DNA of 50,055 nucleotides from Alphaproteobacteria bacterium (GCA_005885285.1 VAZG01000400.1:1-50055), one strand, 5' to 3'. Positions 1-9,913 are shown, numbered from the stretch's first letter. Notes: generated by a model from the sequence alone, not told the origin. Numbers and translations are program-made.

Positions 1-268
1 AGGCCAACAAGTACCAATAGAACGATGCCGTGGACCAGAAGAATGCCCGTGGTCCAACTCCACAAGAAGCGGCGGTCGGACGGGCTCAAATCGTTCGCAG
101 CACGCTGCATCGATACCTCCTGAGAGCAGATTGCATCGATGCTGATAGCGCACGAGCCGTCGCGCGAATGCGATCTCGATCACACTTGCGGGGAAATCTT
201 TCCGGTGGCTCTATGTTTTGAACGGTCTCGAAGTCAGAAAATGATCGCAAACGCGTGCAGCATGCTCC

Positions 269-967
269 CTATGCATCCTCACACGATCCAGCCTCGGCCA
301 GTTCACGCAGCGATCCGACATCCAGCACAACGATTGCGCCGTGCTCGAGGCGAACCCATTTCCGGGCGGCCCATGCCCGCAACTGCTTGTTGATGCTCTC
401 CCGGGTCATGCCAACCATCTCGCTGATTTCCTGCTGGGTGATGGCAATCGTATGGTTTGCCGGCTCAAGCTTGCGCTTTTCCGTCAAACCGATCAGCGCG
501 CTGGCGAGCCGGCCCGGCAGATTCTGGAGAATGATCTGTTCGACCTGCTCGCTGGTCCGCCGCAGCCGCTCGCAGAGCAACTGGATGAACTTCATCGATA
601 ACGCCGGCTGGCTTTTCACGAAGGGAAGAAACTCGCGCCGGTCGATGACGAAAATCTCGCACTGGGCGTTGGCTATGGCGTCGGCGGTCCGCGGCTCGCC
701 CGAGAGAACCGCGATCTCACCAAAGATCTCGCCGGGGCCGATCAGGTTCAGAATCGCATTGCGGCCGTCGGGCGAGGACACGCTGATCTTCACCGTGCCA
801 CTGATCACCGCGAACATGCTGTTACCGGGATCTCCCTTGCAGAAGATCGAGGCACCGCGCTTGAGCGTGATATGCTTGGCGTAGCGGCAGAGCTGATCGA
901 GCGCTTCGGGCTCAAGGTCGCAGAAGATCGGATGCTTGCGCAGCACCGACAATTTGCTGCTCACCAT
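269..967 (-). CDS. Crp/Fnr family transcriptional regulator (cyclic-nucleotide-binding domain plus C-terminal HTH)
   Basis: ORF 269..1033; likely start at MVSSKLSVL (967). cNMP-fold region ...GEIFGEIAVLSGEPRTADAIA... and HTH ...ITQQEISEMVGMTRESINKQLRAW... Confidence 0.92.
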   Translation of the reverse strand: MVSSKLSVLRKHPIFCDLEPEALDQLCRYAKHITLKRGASIFCKGDPGNSMFAVISGTVKISVSSPDGRNAILNLIGPGEIFGEIAVLSGEPRTADAIANAQCEIFVIDRREFLPFVKSQPALSMKFIQLLCERLRRTSEQVEQIILQNLPGRLASALIGLTEKRKLEPANHTIAITQQEISEMVGMTRESINKQLRAWAARKWVRLEHGAIVVLDVGSLRELAEAGSCEDA

Positions 968-1125
968 GCAGCGCGCGCCACCCGTGTGGTCTACGCCAGG
1001 GACGGCTTCAGCTATGGGCCTCTGCGGAGCCATTCACCGATTGCCTTTCTCGGATTGCCTTTCTCGCCAGACAGCACGCTATCACCGGAGACGGGGACCG
1101 ATAAAAGGAAGAGCCAACCCGCCAC

Positions 1126-1200
1126 GTTGCAAGCCGCCATCTTGCAAGCCGCCATCTTGCAAGAATTCCGCCTGCAGGAATTCCGCCTGCAAGGATTTAG
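1126..1200. repeat. Short tandem repeat, five degenerate 15-bp units
   Basis: Units gttgcaagccgccat / cttgcaagccgccat / cttgcaagaattccg / cctgcaggaattccg / cctgcaaggatttag read directly from the sequence. Confidence 0.85.
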
Positions 1201-1414
1201 CCAAACTGCTAACCATTTGACGGAACCATAGCAAGCCCAAACAGGCCGACCATGCGAAGTATAGCCGCAGCCGGGCGAGCGTCTTCTTCCGGATAGAAAC
1301 GATTGACGGAAAATCTTAACAGGTGGATGAACTACTTGAAATTGTATGTGTACAAATGAACATTTTTAAGGCGCCAAACGGACCTTGGAACGGCCGAAAT
1401 GCCGGCATCTCGCG

Positions 1415-2386
1415 TCATTCGTTGGCGATGCCCATTTGCTTGATCACACGGGCATATTTGGCGAGCTGATCGCGCGTCATGGCGCCGAGTTCCTCTGGGG
1501 TGCTGCCGCGAACCGCAAAACCCAGCTCCTCGAGCTTGCGGCGCACTTCGGCATCGCCGATAGCTTTCACCACTTCAGCGTTCAGCCGGGCGACGATCTC
1601 CTTCGGTGTCCCGGCAGGCGCCAGCATCGCAAACCAGGAATTGAAGAAGAAGCCGGGCAGACCGGACTCCGAGACAGTCGGCACGTCGGCGAATTGCGGC
1701 AGGCGCTTTTCGGTGGTCACCCCGATCAGCCTGAGTTGACCGCCACGCACCAGTGCGGCGACGGTCCCGAGCCCTTGAAAGCCGACCGGAATTTGGCCGG
1801 CCGCGACATCGGTCGCTGCCTGCGTAGCACCCTTATAAGGCACGTGGGTCAGCGATATACCGGCCGCGGAGGCAAACATCGCCATCGCCAGATGTTGCGG
1901 GCTGCCCGGGCCGCCGGACCCATAGTCGATCTTGCCGGGCGCGGCCTTCGCCGCAGCGATCAGGTCGGCCGCGCTCTTGTAGCTCGTCCGGTTGCCGGCG
2001 ATCAGCCCCCACTCCACGGTGGCAACCAGCGACACCGGTTCGAAATCCTTCAAAATGTCCCAGCGCATTTTGGCCTGCAGGTTAGGCACCATGGTCATGA
2101 TGCTGTCGTTGAACCCGCCGATGGTGTAGCCGTCAGGCTCGGCGCGCGCGACCTGCTCGGCTCCGATCAGTCCGGACGCACCCGGCAGATTAAGGATCAC
2201 GAACTGCTGGCCCATATTGTCGGCCATCTTCTGCGTCACGATCCTGGCTGCGACATCGACAGCGCTGGCGGCTGCCAGCGGCACGATCATCTTGATAGGC
2301 CGGTCGGGATAATTTGCCTGTGCGAGCGCACTGGGGCTGCCCGCAACAAGCGCAACCAGCGGAACGAACCAACGAAGCAGCCGCAT
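1415..2386 (-). CDS. Bug/TctC-family tripartite tricarboxylate transporter substrate-binding protein
   Basis: Signal peptide MRLLRWFVPLVALVAGSPSALAQ then YPDRPIKMIVPLAAASAVDVAARIV, typical Bug family N-terminus. Confidence 0.92.
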   Translation of the reverse strand: MRLLRWFVPLVALVAGSPSALAQANYPDRPIKMIVPLAAASAVDVAARIVTQKMADNMGQQFVILNLPGASGLIGAEQVARAEPDGYTIGGFNDSIMTMVPNLQAKMRWDILKDFEPVSLVATVEWGLIAGNRTSYKSAADLIAAAKAAPGKIDYGSGGPGSPQHLAMAMFASAAGISLTHVPYKGATQAATDVAAGQIPVGFQGLGTVAALVRGGQLRLIGVTTEKRLPQFADVPTVSESGLPGFFFNSWFAMLAPAGTPKEIVARLNAEVVKAIGDAEVRRKLEELGFAVRGSTPEELGAMTRDQLAKYARVIKQMGIANE

Positions 2387-2582
2387 ATTTCCCCCTTTTA
2401 TCGACCGGACAGGCATTTTGCTGACCGCCGTCCTCGATCAAAGATTGCGCCCGCGTTTCCCCCTTGGCAATGCGCCGTTCGGGGTCGGAGACACGGCTTC
2501 GCACGTCCCGCCGGAGGTTGCCGGGTCTGGCTGGAACGATAATATCGGCGCTCCGGGCGCAGGCCCACCACCACAAAGAGTC

Positions 2583-3524
2583 ATGCCGCTATCCCAGATA
2601 TCAGCAGGCAAACCGGCTTCCCGCGCCACACCGGCGCGGGCGCGGCAACGCCCCTCGCCCAATCCCCGGCTGAACGGCTCGATGGCCTGCGATACGGCTT
2701 TCCGCGTCGTCGCACGGCGCCATCTCGAAGATCTCTGTGCAAATCAGGAAGCAACCTGCAAACGCGACCCGAGCGCGCTGCACCAGATGCGCATTGCGCT
2801 GACCCATCTGCGTGCCGTCATCCTGTTTTTCTCGCCGATGGTCGATGACGCGGTCCGCGGCGAAATAAGAGACGAATTGAAATGGCTGAATACCGAACTC
2901 GGCGCTGTACGCGATCTGGACGTCGCGGTCGAGCGGATCAGGTCGCTCAACAAAAAGCGGCCGCAGGCGGTACCCGCCTTTCGCCCGTGGAACGAGAAAC
3001 GCGCGGAAGGTCACCGCCATCTGGCGCGCGTGCTTCGCTCCGTAAGGTACGGATCGCTGATCGAGCAAACTTCCAGCTGGATCGACAACGGTCCCTGGTC
3101 AACCAAGACGGACAAGCAGGCCGCCAAGCAGCGCGCCGCACCGATTGCCGCCTACAGCGCCGAAAAGATCGCGGAATGGGAGGAAAAACTTCTGAAGAAG
3201 AGCCGCAAACTTCGCAAAATGGGAACGAAAAAGCGGCACAGCCTGCGGCTTCTGAACAAGAGGCTCACCTATTCCATCGACTCCCTGGAAGACCTGTTCG
3301 CAGACCAGAGATTTTCAAAGCAGAGGACGGCGCTGAAACAACTGCGCAAAGCACAAAAATCGCTGGGCGAGTTGAACGACGGCGCCAGGGGCCATGCGCT
3401 TGCGGCCGAACTGCTGCAAAACGACGCGCAAATGCCGTTGCAATTCCTCGGTCCAAAGCGAGAAAAACGGCTGCTGAAAAAAGCGGCCAAATCCTATCGC
3501 AAATTGAGTACGCTGCAGGAATAA
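2583..3524 (+). CDS. CHAD domain-containing protein
   Basis: HQMRIALTHLRAVILFFSP...LKWLNTELGAVRDLDVAVERI, a conserved His/Arg helical pattern of CHAD; start codon uncertain (2583 or 2682). Confidence 0.85.
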   Translation: MPLSQISAGKPASRATPARARQRPSPNPRLNGSMACDTAFRVVARRHLEDLCANQEATCKRDPSALHQMRIALTHLRAVILFFSPMVDDAVRGEIRDELKWLNTELGAVRDLDVAVERIRSLNKKRPQAVPAFRPWNEKRAEGHRHLARVLRSVRYGSLIEQTSSWIDNGPWSTKTDKQAAKQRAAPIAAYSAEKIAEWEEKLLKKSRKLRKMGTKKRHSLRLLNKRLTYSIDSLEDLFADQRFSKQRTALKQLRKAQKSLGELNDGARGHALAAELLQNDAQMPLQFLGPKREKRLLKKAAKSYRKLSTLQE

Positions 3525-3548
3525 TGACGGAGTCTGAACCAGAACCCC

Positions 3549-4388
3549 TCACAACGGCTTGCCGTCTGGCCCAAAAAACGGATGCGGGCCGTCGAACTGC
3601 CCGATCGGCACTTGGTGAGTGACCACGTTGCCAAAGTCTCCGTCCGGAAACCAGCAGTGGAGATGAAAGGCCGGCGGCTCGACCTTGAACGAGGGCTCGC
3701 GCAGGTGCTCCAGATCGAGATCGACCGCATGGTTGGGCGCCGGGCAGATCGTGGTCGGCACGCCGGCGAACATCGTCAGCGTCGCGCGATGAACATGGCC
3801 GGTGGCGATGAGTTTTACCCGCGGATGGCGGCGGATGATCGCCGCAAGTTCACTCGCATTGAGCAAGTTCTGGCGATCCATGTGCCAGACACCGGCGATG
3901 AACGGCGGATGGTGCAGGAATATCAGCGCCGGCCGGTCAGCGCGCGACGCGAGCGCCGCATCGAGCCATTGCAGCGTCGCCGCATCGAGTTCGCCATGCG
4001 GCTTGCCGGCAACACTGGAATCCAGCAGCAGCAGATCGAGCCCGCCGATTGCAATTTTCTGGTTCAGCGGGCCGGATGGAAATGCGTAAGCGCTTCCGCC
4101 AAACGCCGCACGCATCATGTCGCGGGAATCGTGATTGCCGGGAATGCCGGCAAACGACAGTTTCAGCGGCGCCAGCAGGCGCTTGAGGTGCTCGTATTCT
4201 TCCGACGTCGGCGTATCCGCGAGGTCGCCCGAAATCACCACAAAATCGGGCGCGGGTACGAATTCGTTCAAGGCGGCCACGCAGCGCTCGAGCGCGTTCG
4301 CGGTGTCGACGCGGCCGTAAGCCAACGTGCCGGGCGGTTTGATATGCAGATCGGAGATCTGCGCAATGCGAATGGGTTTTGAGGACAT
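3549..4388 (-). CDS. Metallophosphoesterase / phosphodiesterase (GpdQ/CpdA-like)
   Basis: IAQISDLHIKPPG, VVISGDLADTPT, GIPGNHDSR, ATGHVHRA motifs of calcineurin-like phosphoesterases. Confidence 0.92.
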   Translation of the reverse strand: MSSKPIRIAQISDLHIKPPGTLAYGRVDTANALERCVAALNEFVPAPDFVVISGDLADTPTSEEYEHLKRLLAPLKLSFAGIPGNHDSRDMMRAAFGGSAYAFPSGPLNQKIAIGGLDLLLLDSSVAGKPHGELDAATLQWLDAALASRADRPALIFLHHPPFIAGVWHMDRQNLLNASELAAIIRRHPRVKLIATGHVHRATLTMFAGVPTTICPAPNHAVDLDLEHLREPSFKVEPPAFHLHCWFPDGDFGNVVTHQVPIGQFDGPHPFFGPDGKPL

Positions 4389-4397
4389 TGACCTTCT

Positions 4398-5459
4398 TCA
4401 ACCTTCCAGCGGCAATAGTCGAACGGCTTGCGGCGCGATCGAAAGCCCGACCCGTTCGCCAGCCTTGGCCTGGACGGTATTTGGCGCGTCGACGGTGAGC
4501 GGCTTATCGGACGCCGCGCTGACGATCATCCGCTGCCGGTCGCCGACAAAGCTAACGCTGTCGATGGTTCCACACAGCGGCGCGCCGCCGGCGTCCACGA
4601 TGCCGATCGTTTCGGGACGGATCATGGCGACGGCGGAAGCCAGGCTCGCGTCCCCGCCGATCGGCTGCCGTCCGCCCGGCAGCACCAGATGACCGTTTTC
4701 AACCGGGGCTTCAATGATGTTTGCCGCCCCAATGAACTCGGCGACAAAGCGGCTGTTGGGTGCAAAATAAATCTCGCGGGGGTTACCGATCTGGGCGATC
4801 GAGCCTTTGCGCATCACGACGACGCGGTCACCGAGTTCCATGGCCTCGGACTGATCGTGCGTAACATAGATCGTAGTGATGCTGAGCGTCCGTAGCAGGC
4901 GGTTGAGTTCGCCGCGCAGACGGTCGCGCAACGCCGCATCGAGCGCGGTCAAGGGTTCGTCGAGCAGCAGGATCCCCGGCCGGATCGCCACGGCGCGGGC
5001 CAGCGCAACGCGTTGGCGCTGGCCGCCGGAGAGTTGGTTGATCCTGCGGTTCTCAAGTCCTGAAATGTTGGTCAGCGCGACCAACTCGGCGACGCGCGAT
5101 GCGCGCTCCTGCTTGGCTACGCCGCGGATTTTCAGTCCATAGCCGATGTTGTCGGCGACGCTCAAGTTGGGGAACAGCGCGTAGGACTGGAACACCATGC
5201 CGACATTGCGCTTTTCGATCGGCACCGATGTCACGTCCCTGCCGTCAAACAGCACCTTGCCGCCGGTATCAGGCAATTCGAGGCCGGCGATGATACGGAG
5301 CATCGTGGTCTTGCCGCAGCCGGATGGGCCGAGCAGCACCAGCGTCTCGCCGCGCGCGATGTCGAGTGTGGCGGGTTCAAGCGCGCGGGTGCCGTCGACA
5401 AAAGTTTTGCCGCAACCCTCGATGCGGACCGAAGCACCATGGCCGGTAGATGCGCTCAT
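4398..5459 (-). CDS. ABC transporter ATP-binding protein (PotA/FbpC-like)
   Basis: Walker A LLGPSGCGKTT, signature LSGGQRQRVALARA, Walker B ILLLDEPLTALD, C-terminal TOBE-like region. Confidence 0.95.
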   Translation of the reverse strand: MSASTGHGASVRIEGCGKTFVDGTRALEPATLDIARGETLVLLGPSGCGKTTMLRIIAGLELPDTGGKVLFDGRDVTSVPIEKRNVGMVFQSYALFPNLSVADNIGYGLKIRGVAKQERASRVAELVALTNISGLENRRINQLSGGQRQRVALARAVAIRPGILLLDEPLTALDAALRDRLRGELNRLLRTLSITTIYVTHDQSEAMELGDRVVVMRKGSIAQIGNPREIYFAPNSRFVAEFIGAANIIEAPVENGHLVLPGGRQPIGGDASLASAVAMIRPETIGIVDAGGAPLCGTIDSVSFVGDRQRMIVSAASDKPLTVDAPNTVQAKAGERVGLSIAPQAVRLLPLEG

Positions 5460-6241
5460 CTTGCCTGTTCCCTGTCGGCGAATACTTGCATCGCGACGAG
5501 GAGTGGAATGATCATGACAAAGAAGATCAGCGTATAGGCCGAGGCGACCTCCAGGCGCATCGAGGCGTAGCTGTCGGCAAGCCCGATCGGCAATGTCTTG
5601 GTCAGCGGCGTGTGCAGCATCCAGGTCAGGTTGAACTCGCCGAGCGAGAGCGTGACCACCATGAGGCTACCCGCAAGGATGCCAGGCAGCGCATTGGGGA
5701 CGATCACGTCGCAAAAGCGTCGCCATGGCAAAGCGCCGAGCGATGCCGCGCCTTCGTCAAGCGTCTTGATGTCGACGGTCGCGAATACCGCCATCACCGA
5801 GCGCACCATGAACGGCATGGTGAAGATGACGTGCGCGACCAAAATGAACAGCCAGGAACGGCGGAACTCGCCAAAACGCTGAAATGTAAGCAGCAACGCC
5901 AGTGCAATGGCAAGTCCGGGGATCGCCAGCGGCAAGGTAATGATTTCCTCGACCACACGAGCCAAACGGCCTCCCCGTACATGCAAGGCATAAGCGGCGG
6001 GAATGCCGGCGACCAAAGTTACGGCCAGCGTTGCGAATGCGATCAGGAACGACAGGGCGATGGTGCCGGCATAGAGATCCCAGACCTGCGCCACCCATTG
6101 CAGCGTCACGCCGGAGGAAATGCCTCGAAAATAGTTCACGGTGACGCCGGCCAGAATCGACAGCGCCGCGGGCAATACCAGGAACGCGGCGACGATCAAT
6201 GTGAAGACGAGCTGGCCGGCGAAGATCAAGCGGTCGCGCAT
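5456..6241 (-). CDS. ABC transporter permease (spermidine/putrescine/Fe3+-type)
   Basis: Multi-TM protein with EGAASLGALPWRRFCDVIVPNALPGILAG EAA-loop. Confidence 0.93.
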   Translation of the reverse strand: MRDRLIFAGQLVFTLIVAAFLVLPAALSILAGVTVNYFRGISSGVTLQWVAQVWDLYAGTIALSFLIAFATLAVTLVAGIPAAYALHVRGGRLARVVEEIITLPLAIPGLAIALALLLTFQRFGEFRRSWLFILVAHVIFTMPFMVRSVMAVFATVDIKTLDEGAASLGALPWRRFCDVIVPNALPGILAGSLMVVTLSLGEFNLTWMLHTPLTKTLPIGLADSYASMRLEVASAYTLIFFVMIIPLLVAMQVFADREQAR

Positions 6242-6245
6242 GGCT

Positions 6246-7061
6246 TCATCCGGCCGCCGCAACCGTGCTGCCGGAAAACGAGCGGGCAAGCGCGAGAATG
6301 AACCAGGTGATGAGGCCGAGCCCGACCGATAATGCCGCCGAAGTCGCGAAATTCGCAGCCAACGTGAACTCGGTATAGATCAGCATCGGCAGCACATCGA
6401 TGTTGGTCGCGAGTGTGAACGCGGTGCCGAACGCACCCATCGCGGTGGCAAAAGCAATCGCGCCGGAGGCCACGAAAGCCGGTGCTAAGGCCGGCAGCAC
6501 GACATCGCGTTGTACCGCCCAGGGGCTCGCGCCAAGCGAACGCGCGGCTTCCTCCAGCCCGACATCGAGCTTCTGCACTGCGGCCATAATTGTGAGAATG
6601 ACGCGTGGGATGGAAAAGTAGAGATAGCCGAGAAAGAGCCCATAGATCGAATAAGCGAAAACCAGTTTCTCGCCAAACAGCCGATTGGAAAAGTCGCCGA
6701 TCAGGCCCTGACGTCCGGCGAGCAGGATGATCATGAAGCCGACGACGACGCCGGGAAAGGCCAGCGGAAAGGTCAGCATTGCGATCAACACAGCGCGGCC
6801 GGGAAAGCGGTGGCGTTGCAGGAACATCCCGGCGATCGTCGCTACGACCAGCGTGACGATCGTGGTCGCCGCTGCGAGTACGACAGTGTTGATCAGGGTG
6901 GCGCGGTAGCGCGGCTCGGTCAGAACAGCGAGATAGCCGGCGAGCCCTAGCGGGCCCTCGGCACCGGTCACCACGAGCCGCGCCATCGGGAGCAGGAAGA
7001 ATGCCGCCGTCACTACGCCAAGCGGCAGCAGGCAGAGCCAGACAAAGGATTTATGCGACAT
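6246..7061 (-). CDS. ABC transporter permease
   Basis: Multi-TM; EEAARSLGASPWAVQRDVVLPALAPAFVAS EAA-loop; likely start MSHKSFVWL. Confidence 0.93.
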   Translation of the reverse strand: MSHKSFVWLCLLPLGVVTAAFFLLPMARLVVTGAEGPLGLAGYLAVLTEPRYRATLINTVVLAAATTIVTLVVATIAGMFLQRHRFPGRAVLIAMLTFPLAFPGVVVGFMIILLAGRQGLIGDFSNRLFGEKLVFAYSIYGLFLGYLYFSIPRVILTIMAAVQKLDVGLEEAARSLGASPWAVQRDVVLPALAPAFVASGAIAFATAMGAFGTAFTLATNIDVLPMLIYTEFTLAANFATSAALSVGLGLITWFILALARSFSGSTVAAAG

Positions 7062-7099
7062 CGTGAGAATAATGCCCCGCAATTAGGCACCATATTGCC

Positions 7100-8107
7100 T
7101 CAGCGGACCTCGGCGAGATAGCGGTCGACAAAGGCTTTTTGCACGTTTTCCATCTCGCCCCAGTCGACGCTCTTGGCCCGCGCATAGTCGCTGTCGGGCA
7201 GGAACTTGGTCTTCACCGTTTCAGGCAATTCGATCGGGCGGGCGGGGCGCAAATAGGCGTTGGTCCAGATCGCCTGGCCCTTGTCGGACAACAGATAGTC
7301 CAAAACCTTCTTGGCCTTCTCCTTGTCCGGCGCATTCTTGACGAGCCCGACGACATAAGGAAACACCACCGATCCTTCGCAGGGTATCACGAACTCGAAA
7401 TTGCCCTTCTCTGAATATTTCGCGCGATAGGCGTTGAAATCATAATCAAACAGGATCGGCATCTCGCCGGAGACCACGCGGGCATAGGAGGTCTGCTTGG
7501 GCACGATCGGGTCGTTCTTGCGCAGCTCCTTGAAGAAGTTGATGGCGGGATCGAAATTCGTGGCAGAGCCGCCGAGCGCGAGATTGATCGCGACGGCGCC
7601 GACATAGCCGACCGCGGCCGAACTCGGATCGAGGTAGCCGACCATGCCTTTGTAGTCGGGCTTCAAGAGATCCTTCCAGCAGGCCGGCACCGGCTTGCCG
7701 CCGAGCGCGTCCTTGTTCACAAACAGGCCGAGGGTGCCGGAGTGAATGGTGGTCCAGTAGCCATCCGGGTCTTTCAAGCCAGCGGGGACCTGATTCCAGT
7801 TCACCGGCTTATAGGGCTCGAGCGCGTCCTGCGCCTTCGCCTTCATGCCGAAAGTGACGCCGAAATAGCCGATGTCGCCAACCGGATTGCTCTTCTCGGC
7901 CAGGATCTGGGCCAGCGCCTGACCCGAATTCTTGTTGTCGTGGGGAATATCGTAATTGAGATCGGCCTTGATGGCCTTGAGCATGGAGGCCCAATCCGCC
8001 CATTCCGGCGGACAGTTATAGCAGATGACGTCGGCCGCTTCGGCGGATGGCCAGGGCGCCAGGAAAGATAGCGCAAGCAAGGTCAGGACAAAGCGGACGG
8101 TCTTCAT
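7100..8107 (-). CDS. ABC transporter extracellular substrate-binding protein
   Basis: Signal peptide MKTVRFVLTLLALSFLAPWPSAEA; type 2 periplasmic-binding-like sequence; same strand and adjacent to the permease. Confidence 0.92.
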   Translation of the reverse strand: MKTVRFVLTLLALSFLAPWPSAEAADVICYNCPPEWADWASMLKAIKADLNYDIPHDNKNSGQALAQILAEKSNPVGDIGYFGVTFGMKAKAQDALEPYKPVNWNQVPAGLKDPDGYWTTIHSGTLGLFVNKDALGGKPVPACWKDLLKPDYKGMVGYLDPSSAAVGYVGAVAINLALGGSATNFDPAINFFKELRKNDPIVPKQTSYARVVSGEMPILFDYDFNAYRAKYSEKGNFEFVIPCEGSVVFPYVVGLVKNAPDKEKAKKVLDYLLSDKGQAIWTNAYLRPARPIELPETVKTKFLPDSDYARAKSVDWGEMENVQKAFVDRYLAEVR

Positions 8108-8294
8108 CAAAGTGGCTCCGATTTCGGAAGGAAAGGACGTTCCCGGGATCGGGACATCAGCACCAATGGGCGACCAAGTATAGGCGGCGTATGAAGGATT
8201 TGCGACGACGGGGTTTTTGCTGTGCAGCAAATATCCTGAAGCCAACTCGTCAAGCCCTGCCACGGAAATCATCCGTTCTTAACGGAGACGCTGC

Positions 8295-9089
8295 ATGACC
8301 CCTCCCGTGAACTCCCCCGCCATCAAGGTCGTCAAATCGGTCCGCGAACAGGTGAGCGCCGAAGAGTGGCAAACCCGCGTCGACCTCGCAGCCTGCTATC
8401 GCCTGACCGCGATGTACGGCATGACCGAAATGATCGCCAACCACATCTCCTGCCGCCTTCCCGGCTCGCACGACCACTTCCTGATCAACCCTTACGGGAT
8501 GCTCTATGAGGAAATCGATGCATCCTGCCTGATCAAGGTCGACCTCGACGGCAACGTGCTCTTCAACGCCTCGGATTATGGCGTCAACGCAGCGGGCTTC
8601 GTCATTCACAGCGCCATTCATATGGCCAGGCACGATGTGGACTGCGTCGCGCACACCCATACGCCGGCCGGCATGGCGGTCTCGGCGATGGAATGCGGGC
8701 TGCTTCCGCTGGCGCAGACCTCGATGCGGTTTCTCCACATCGCCTACCATGACTTCGAAGGCATCGCCGACGATGTCGGGGAGCGCCAGCGGCTGGTGGC
8801 CGACCTCGGCGATCACGAAGCGATGGTGTTGCGCAACCACGGACTGCTCGTCGTCGGACGGACGATACCTGCGACTTTCAACCTGCTCTATCGCATGGAG
8901 CGCGCCTGCGAGGTGCAGGTGATGGCACTGTCCTGCAATACCAAACTGGTCTATCCGCCACAGGACGTCCTGGAGAAGACCTTCGATAAGGTCAAGCCGC
9001 GCCCCAATCTGCCCAACCGCAATGGCGAGCTCGCTTGGCCGGCGTTACTGCGCAAGCTCGACCGAGTCGACACGTCGTATCGGAATTAG
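8295..9089 (+). CDS. Class II aldolase/adducin family protein
   Basis: HISCRLPGSHDHFLINPYG..., VAHTHTPAGMAVSAM, VLRNHGLLVVG motifs. Confidence 0.93.
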   Translation: MTPPVNSPAIKVVKSVREQVSAEEWQTRVDLAACYRLTAMYGMTEMIANHISCRLPGSHDHFLINPYGMLYEEIDASCLIKVDLDGNVLFNASDYGVNAAGFVIHSAIHMARHDVDCVAHTHTPAGMAVSAMECGLLPLAQTSMRFLHIAYHDFEGIADDVGERQRLVADLGDHEAMVLRNHGLLVVGRTIPATFNLLYRMERACEVQVMALSCNTKLVYPPQDVLEKTFDKVKPRPNLPNRNGELAWPALLRKLDRVDTSYRN

Positions 9090-9140
9090 GGCCGCACCCC
9101 GTCAACGCGACGACAGCTCGTCAACTGTACGGCGGTGGTA

Positions 9141-9183
9141 GCCGAAAGCGCGGACACGCTTCGTGCGACGAAGCGCGTTCGGC
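9141..9183. terminator. Nested hairpin downstream of the class II aldolase gene; possible terminator
   Basis: Outer arms GCCGAA..TTCGGC (9141-9146 / 9178-9183), inner perfect GCTTCG-tgcga-CGAAGC (9158-9174), followed only by a short ttt. Confidence 0.35.
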
Positions 9184-9254
9184 TTTGTTCGGGGGCGGAC
9201 TTGCTGACGAAGCCATGCTAGTTTAGCTGAATTCCATGCGGCTGAGCTTTGTCG

Positions 9255-9884
9255 ATGAAACTGTTCTACGCTCCCGGGTCATCATCTCTGTTGCCTCATA
9301 TCGCGCTCCATGAGGCCGGCTTGCCATTTGAGGCCATCAAGATAAACGAGCACACCAAGGTTACCGAATCGGGCGGCGACTATTGGAAAGTGAACCCGTT
9401 GGGCTACGTGCCTGCCTTGGTGCTTGACGATGGCACACTGCTCACCGAAGGGGCCGCCATCGTCCAATACATCGCCGATCAGGTACCGTCCAAGAAGCTC
9501 GCCCCTCCAAACGGCACCATCGAGCGAACGAGACTGCAAGCCTGGTTAAATTTTTTCTCGAGCGAAATGCACAAGGGCGGTTTTTCGCCGCTGTTCTACA
9601 AAGGTGTGCCGGAGGAAGGCAGAAATGTCTTTCGTGCGCGGCTCGTGGCACGCTTTGTCCACCTCGACGGGCACCTAAGAGACAGCGGGTATCTCCTGGG
9701 TCGTGAATACTCGCTCGCCGACACCCATTTCTTCGTTGTGTCAAACTGGGCAAGTTGGGTGAATTTCGATCTCTCGCCCTATCCCAACGTTGTTGCTTAT
9801 CGCCAACGCATCGCTTCGCGCGCTGCAGTGCGGACTGCAATGGAAACGGAAGGTCTTATTCCGTGGCCCGCGTCACCGCCCTAG
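9255..9884 (+). CDS. Glutathione S-transferase family protein
   Basis: MKLFYAPGSSSLLPHIALHEAGLPFE..., LTEGAAIVQYIAD; GST N- and C-terminal domain pattern. Confidence 0.93.
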   Translation: MKLFYAPGSSSLLPHIALHEAGLPFEAIKINEHTKVTESGGDYWKVNPLGYVPALVLDDGTLLTEGAAIVQYIADQVPSKKLAPPNGTIERTRLQAWLNFFSSEMHKGGFSPLFYKGVPEEGRNVFRARLVARFVHLDGHLRDSGYLLGREYSLADTHFFVVSNWASWVNFDLSPYPNVVAYRQRIASRAAVRTAMETEGLIPWPASPP

Positions 9885-9913
9885 TGAGCTGAGGTAGGAG
9901 GCCCGCCCAGGGG

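Noticed and set aside
1126-1200. Possible CRISPR array or IS terminal repeats
   Set aside because: Contiguous 15-bp degenerate units without spacers, and no transposase nearby.
1385-2542. 385-aa + strand ORF opposite the Bug-type SBP
   Set aside because: His/Arg/Gly-rich antisense shadow typical of high-GC genomes; the - strand product is a recognisable family.
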